A stretch of DNA of 64,000 nucleotides from positions 62,001-126,000 of the forward strand of contig NZ_BOML01000002.1 of NCBI RefSeq assembly GCF_016862175.1. Direction: 5' to 3'. The DNA comes from Paractinoplanes durhamensis. GTDB taxonomy: Bacteria > Actinomycetota > Actinomycetes > Mycobacteriales > Micromonosporaceae. Of this stretch, positions 62,376-64,000 are shown piece by piece. Below the pieces are notes generated by a model. The model was given only the letters and a program-made list of their open reading frames with translations. It was not told where the DNA came from and made no database searches. A program made the position numbers and the translations under genes. The stretch's first letter is position 1, and every line of letters begins with the position of its first letter.

Positions 62376-62828
62376 TTACGCGGCCGCGGGCCTGTCCGGC
62401 GTCCGGTCACAATCGTCGCCGGTGCATGGCCGCAGCCCACGCCGCTCCGGCCCGTCGTCCGTCTCGATCTCGTCGACGTGCACCGGGCGCAGCGTGCCGT
62501 CCGGCTCGGCCAGGACGTACCGGGTGGGGTCGAGGCCCTCGTCGGGCAGCAGGACCGCGGCATCCAGCCGGACCGCGACGGCGCTCGCGGCCGTCGTCTC
62601 GGCGACCTCGGCGGGCGCCAGGTAGACATCGGCGAGTGTCGGAAAGTCGCCACCGACCGCATAGACGTCACACATGATCATCCCGTCGGCGCCCAGCGGG
62701 ACCACCGATCGTTCCAGCGTTCCGGCGATCGCGCCACGTACGCGATCCTCGTCAATTCGTTTTCCGATCGCCCAGTTCCACAGGCCGGGTGTCGGATCCC
62801 CGTCAGCCATACCGAACATGGTGGACAA
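62376..62828 (-). CDS. Hypothetical protein upstream of miaB
   Basis: About 150 residues. Start choices are TTG 62828 (GGAAGG eight bases upstream), ATG 62819 and ATG 62810. It is acidic and probably soluble; the central part has beta-strand-like stretches (VVPLGADGMIMCDVYAVGG, ASAVAVRLDAAVLLP), and the tail is polar with a Cys pair (CTGDDC). No family is recognised. It probably forms an operon with miaB and is divergent from gluA. Confidence 0.65.
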   Translation of the reverse strand: MSTMFGMADGDPTPGLWNWAIGKRIDEDRVRGAIAGTLERSVVPLGADGMIMCDVYAVGGDFPTLADVYLAPAEVAETTAASAVAVRLDAAVLLPDEGLDPTRYVLAEPDGTLRPVHVDEIETDDGPERRGLRPCTGDDCDRTPDRPAAA

Positions 62829-62950
62829 TCCCCGGGCCTTCCATCAGTTAAGTTACCGCTCCGTGACCATTCTCGGTGTGAACCGATACAGGGGTCCAAT
62901 TAGAGTGTGCCCATCCGGGTGATCCGCGACGAACGGACGGTGGTTCAACA

Positions 62951-63694
62951 GTGTCCGACGAGGCTCTCATCGTCCTCGAGAATGTCAACAAATGGTTTGG
63001 TCCGCTGCATGTGCTCAACGACGTCAGCCTCTCGGTCGCCCGTGGCGAGGTCGTCGTCGTGATCGGACCGTCCGGGTCCGGCAAGTCCACGCTGTGCCGC
63101 TCGATCAACCGCCTCGAGCCGATCAACTCGGGCACCATCACGTTCGACGGCAAGCCGCTGCCGGCCGAGGGCAAAGCCCTGGCCCGCCTGCGCAGCGAGG
63201 TCGGCATGGTGTTCCAGTCCTTCAATCTCTTCGCGCACAAGACGATCCTGCAGAACGTCATGCTGGGGCCGATCAAGGTGCGTAAGGAGAAGTCCGTCGA
63301 AGTTCGCGAGCGGGCCATGTCGCTGCTCGACCGGGTCGGCATCGGCAACCAGGCGGAGAAATATCCGGCCCAGCTTTCCGGTGGTCAGCAGCAGCGGGTG
63401 GCGATCGCCCGGGCCCTCGCCATGCAGCCCAAGGCGCTGCTCTTCGACGAACCGACGAGCGCCCTCGACCCCGAGATGGTCGGCGAGGTGCTCGACGTCA
63501 TGACGTCACTCGCCCGGGAAGGGATGACCATGGTGGTCGTCACCCACGAGATGGGTTTCGCCCGCCACGCCGCCAACCGGGTGGTCTTCATGGCCGACGG
63601 CCAGCTTGTCGAGCAGGCCGCGCCTGCGGAGTTCTTCGCTAATCCGAAAAGCGATCGGGCGAAGGACTTCCTCTCCAAAATCCTTACGCATTGA
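62951..63694 (+). CDS. gluA: Glutamate ABC transporter ATP-binding protein
   Basis: 247 residues, GTG start at 62951. All ABC ATPase motifs are present: Walker [11 protein letters not shown]-loop [12 protein letters not shown], signature LSGGQQQR, Walker [15 protein letters not shown] and H-loop VTHEMGF. The Q-loop wording and the absence of a regulatory domain are those of the polar amino acid group (GluA/GlnQ). The gene order with a lipoprotein binding protein next to it is that of gluABCD, the glutamate importer of actinobacteria. The permease genes lie beyond the window. Confidence 0.93.
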   Translation: MSDEALIVLENVNKWFGPLHVLNDVSLSVARGEVVVVIGPSGSGKSTLCRSINRLEPINSGTITFDGKPLPAEGKALARLRSEVGMVFQSFNLFAHKTILQNVMLGPIKVRKEKSVEVRERAMSLLDRVGIGNQAEKYPAQLSGGQQQRVAIARALAMQPKALLFDEPTSALDPEMVGEVLDVMTSLAREGMTMVVVTHEMGFARHAANRVVFMADGQLVEQAAPAEFFANPKSDRAKDFLSKILTH

Positions 63695-63749
63695 CATCAC
63701 GGACCACAGTTCGTCCAAAGCGGAAGCAACGATTTCGAGGAGCGTAATC

Positions 63750-64000
63750 ATGCGCATCACCCGATTGGCAGCGGCGTTCGGCGCAATGACCATGGCGCTT
63801 GCGGTGGCTGCCTGCGGCGGGGACGACTCCGGCACCGACAGCGGCAGCGGAAGCAGCGGCTCGGGCATCGTCGGCAAGGCCTCCAGCGACAAGAAGCTGA
63901 CCATCGGCGTCAAGGCCGACCAGCCCGGCCTCGGCCTGCAGACCGGTAGCACCTACACCGGTTTCGACATCGAGATCGGCAAGATCATCGCCAAGGGTCT
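63750..64000 (+). CDS. gluB: Glutamate-binding lipoprotein, 3' end missing
   Basis: 83 codons are visible before the window ends. ATG at 63750 follows GAGGAG by about seven bases. A signal peptide (MRITRLAAAFGAMTMALAVA) ends in the lipobox VAACGG, so Cys should be lipidated. A Gly/Ser/Asp-rich linker leads to the mature SBP_bac_3 domain start KKLTIGVKADQPGLGLQ and YTGFDIEIGKIIAKG. It captures glutamate (possibly also aspartate/glutamine) for the GluA-driven importer. It is 55 bases after gluA, the same operon. Confidence 0.92.
   Translation, partial: MRITRLAAAFGAMTMALAVAACGGDDSGTDSGSGSSGSGIVGKASSDKKLTIGVKADQPGLGLQTGSTYTGFDIEIGKIIAKG

Noticed and set aside
1..64000. tRNA, rRNA, CRISPR array, insertion sequence or integrase
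   Set aside because: None could be recognised on either strand by reading; a covariance-model search was not possible.

Overview
The window is high-GC actinobacterial DNA. Codons end almost always in G or C, GTG and TTG starts are common, and gene order is that of the conserved actinobacterial backbone: sigA, a DUF7455 gene, sigB, an iron repressor, nrdJ-nrdR, lexA, hflX, dapF-miaA, miaB and gluAB. A large chemotaxis operon in a filamentous-type genome with Spo0M and several secreted glycosidases suggests Micromonosporaceae, most likely an Actinoplanes-like genus with motile spores. That placement is inference; no rRNA gene is present to test it.

Layout. 0-6.9 kb: the 3' end of the principal sigma factor, an XRE regulator/membrane protein pair with a palindromic operator, an SF2 helicase, DUF3039 and TRIC/UPF0126 genes, and a pseudouridine catabolism pair (psuG plus a PfkB kinase). 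6.9-16.9 kb: a leftward chemosensory operon, mcp-cheW-cheB-HEAT-cheR-cheY-cheA-STAS-cheY, followed by a possible micro-ORF, a hypothetical gene and a GAF gene. Most of its genes overlap by 4 bases or lie within about 30 bases of each other. 17-19.5 kb: a DNA glycosylase-like gene, a HAD phosphatase flanked by two truncated gene fragments, and an APH-family kinase. 19.5-27 kb: sigB, spo0M, an operon of acuC, a GNAT/acyl-CoA-synthetase protein and dtd, then the DtxR/IdeR repressor and a lipoprotein.

27-43.8 kb is the accessory part. It holds an HTH-hydrolase fusion, an MFS transporter, a secreted galactose-oxidase-like copper enzyme with three discoidin domains, two GH127-type beta-L-arabinofuranosidases and a large secreted (alpha/alpha)6 glycosidase with two discoidin domains. 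A divergent LacI regulator has two palindromic operators. Together these look like a system for stripping arabinofuranose- and galactose-containing plant glycans; no sugar importer lies in the window. The island ends in about 0.7 kb of decayed coding sequence.

43.8-64 kb is housekeeping: class II ribonucleotide reductase and its repressor NrdR with an NrdR box; LexA and a divergent LysM protein with LexA boxes between them; a secreted beta-propeller-like protein with a Gly/Pro/Gln-rich tail; HflX, malic enzyme, GDPD-DapF-MiaA, a DUF349 protein, threonine dehydratase, a GGDEF cyclase, MiaB, and the start of the glutamate uptake operon gluAB, which runs off the right end.

Two genes, a GH127 enzyme and miaB, carry short tandem repeats directly at their 3' ends, and every repeat unit contains a copy of the stop codon.
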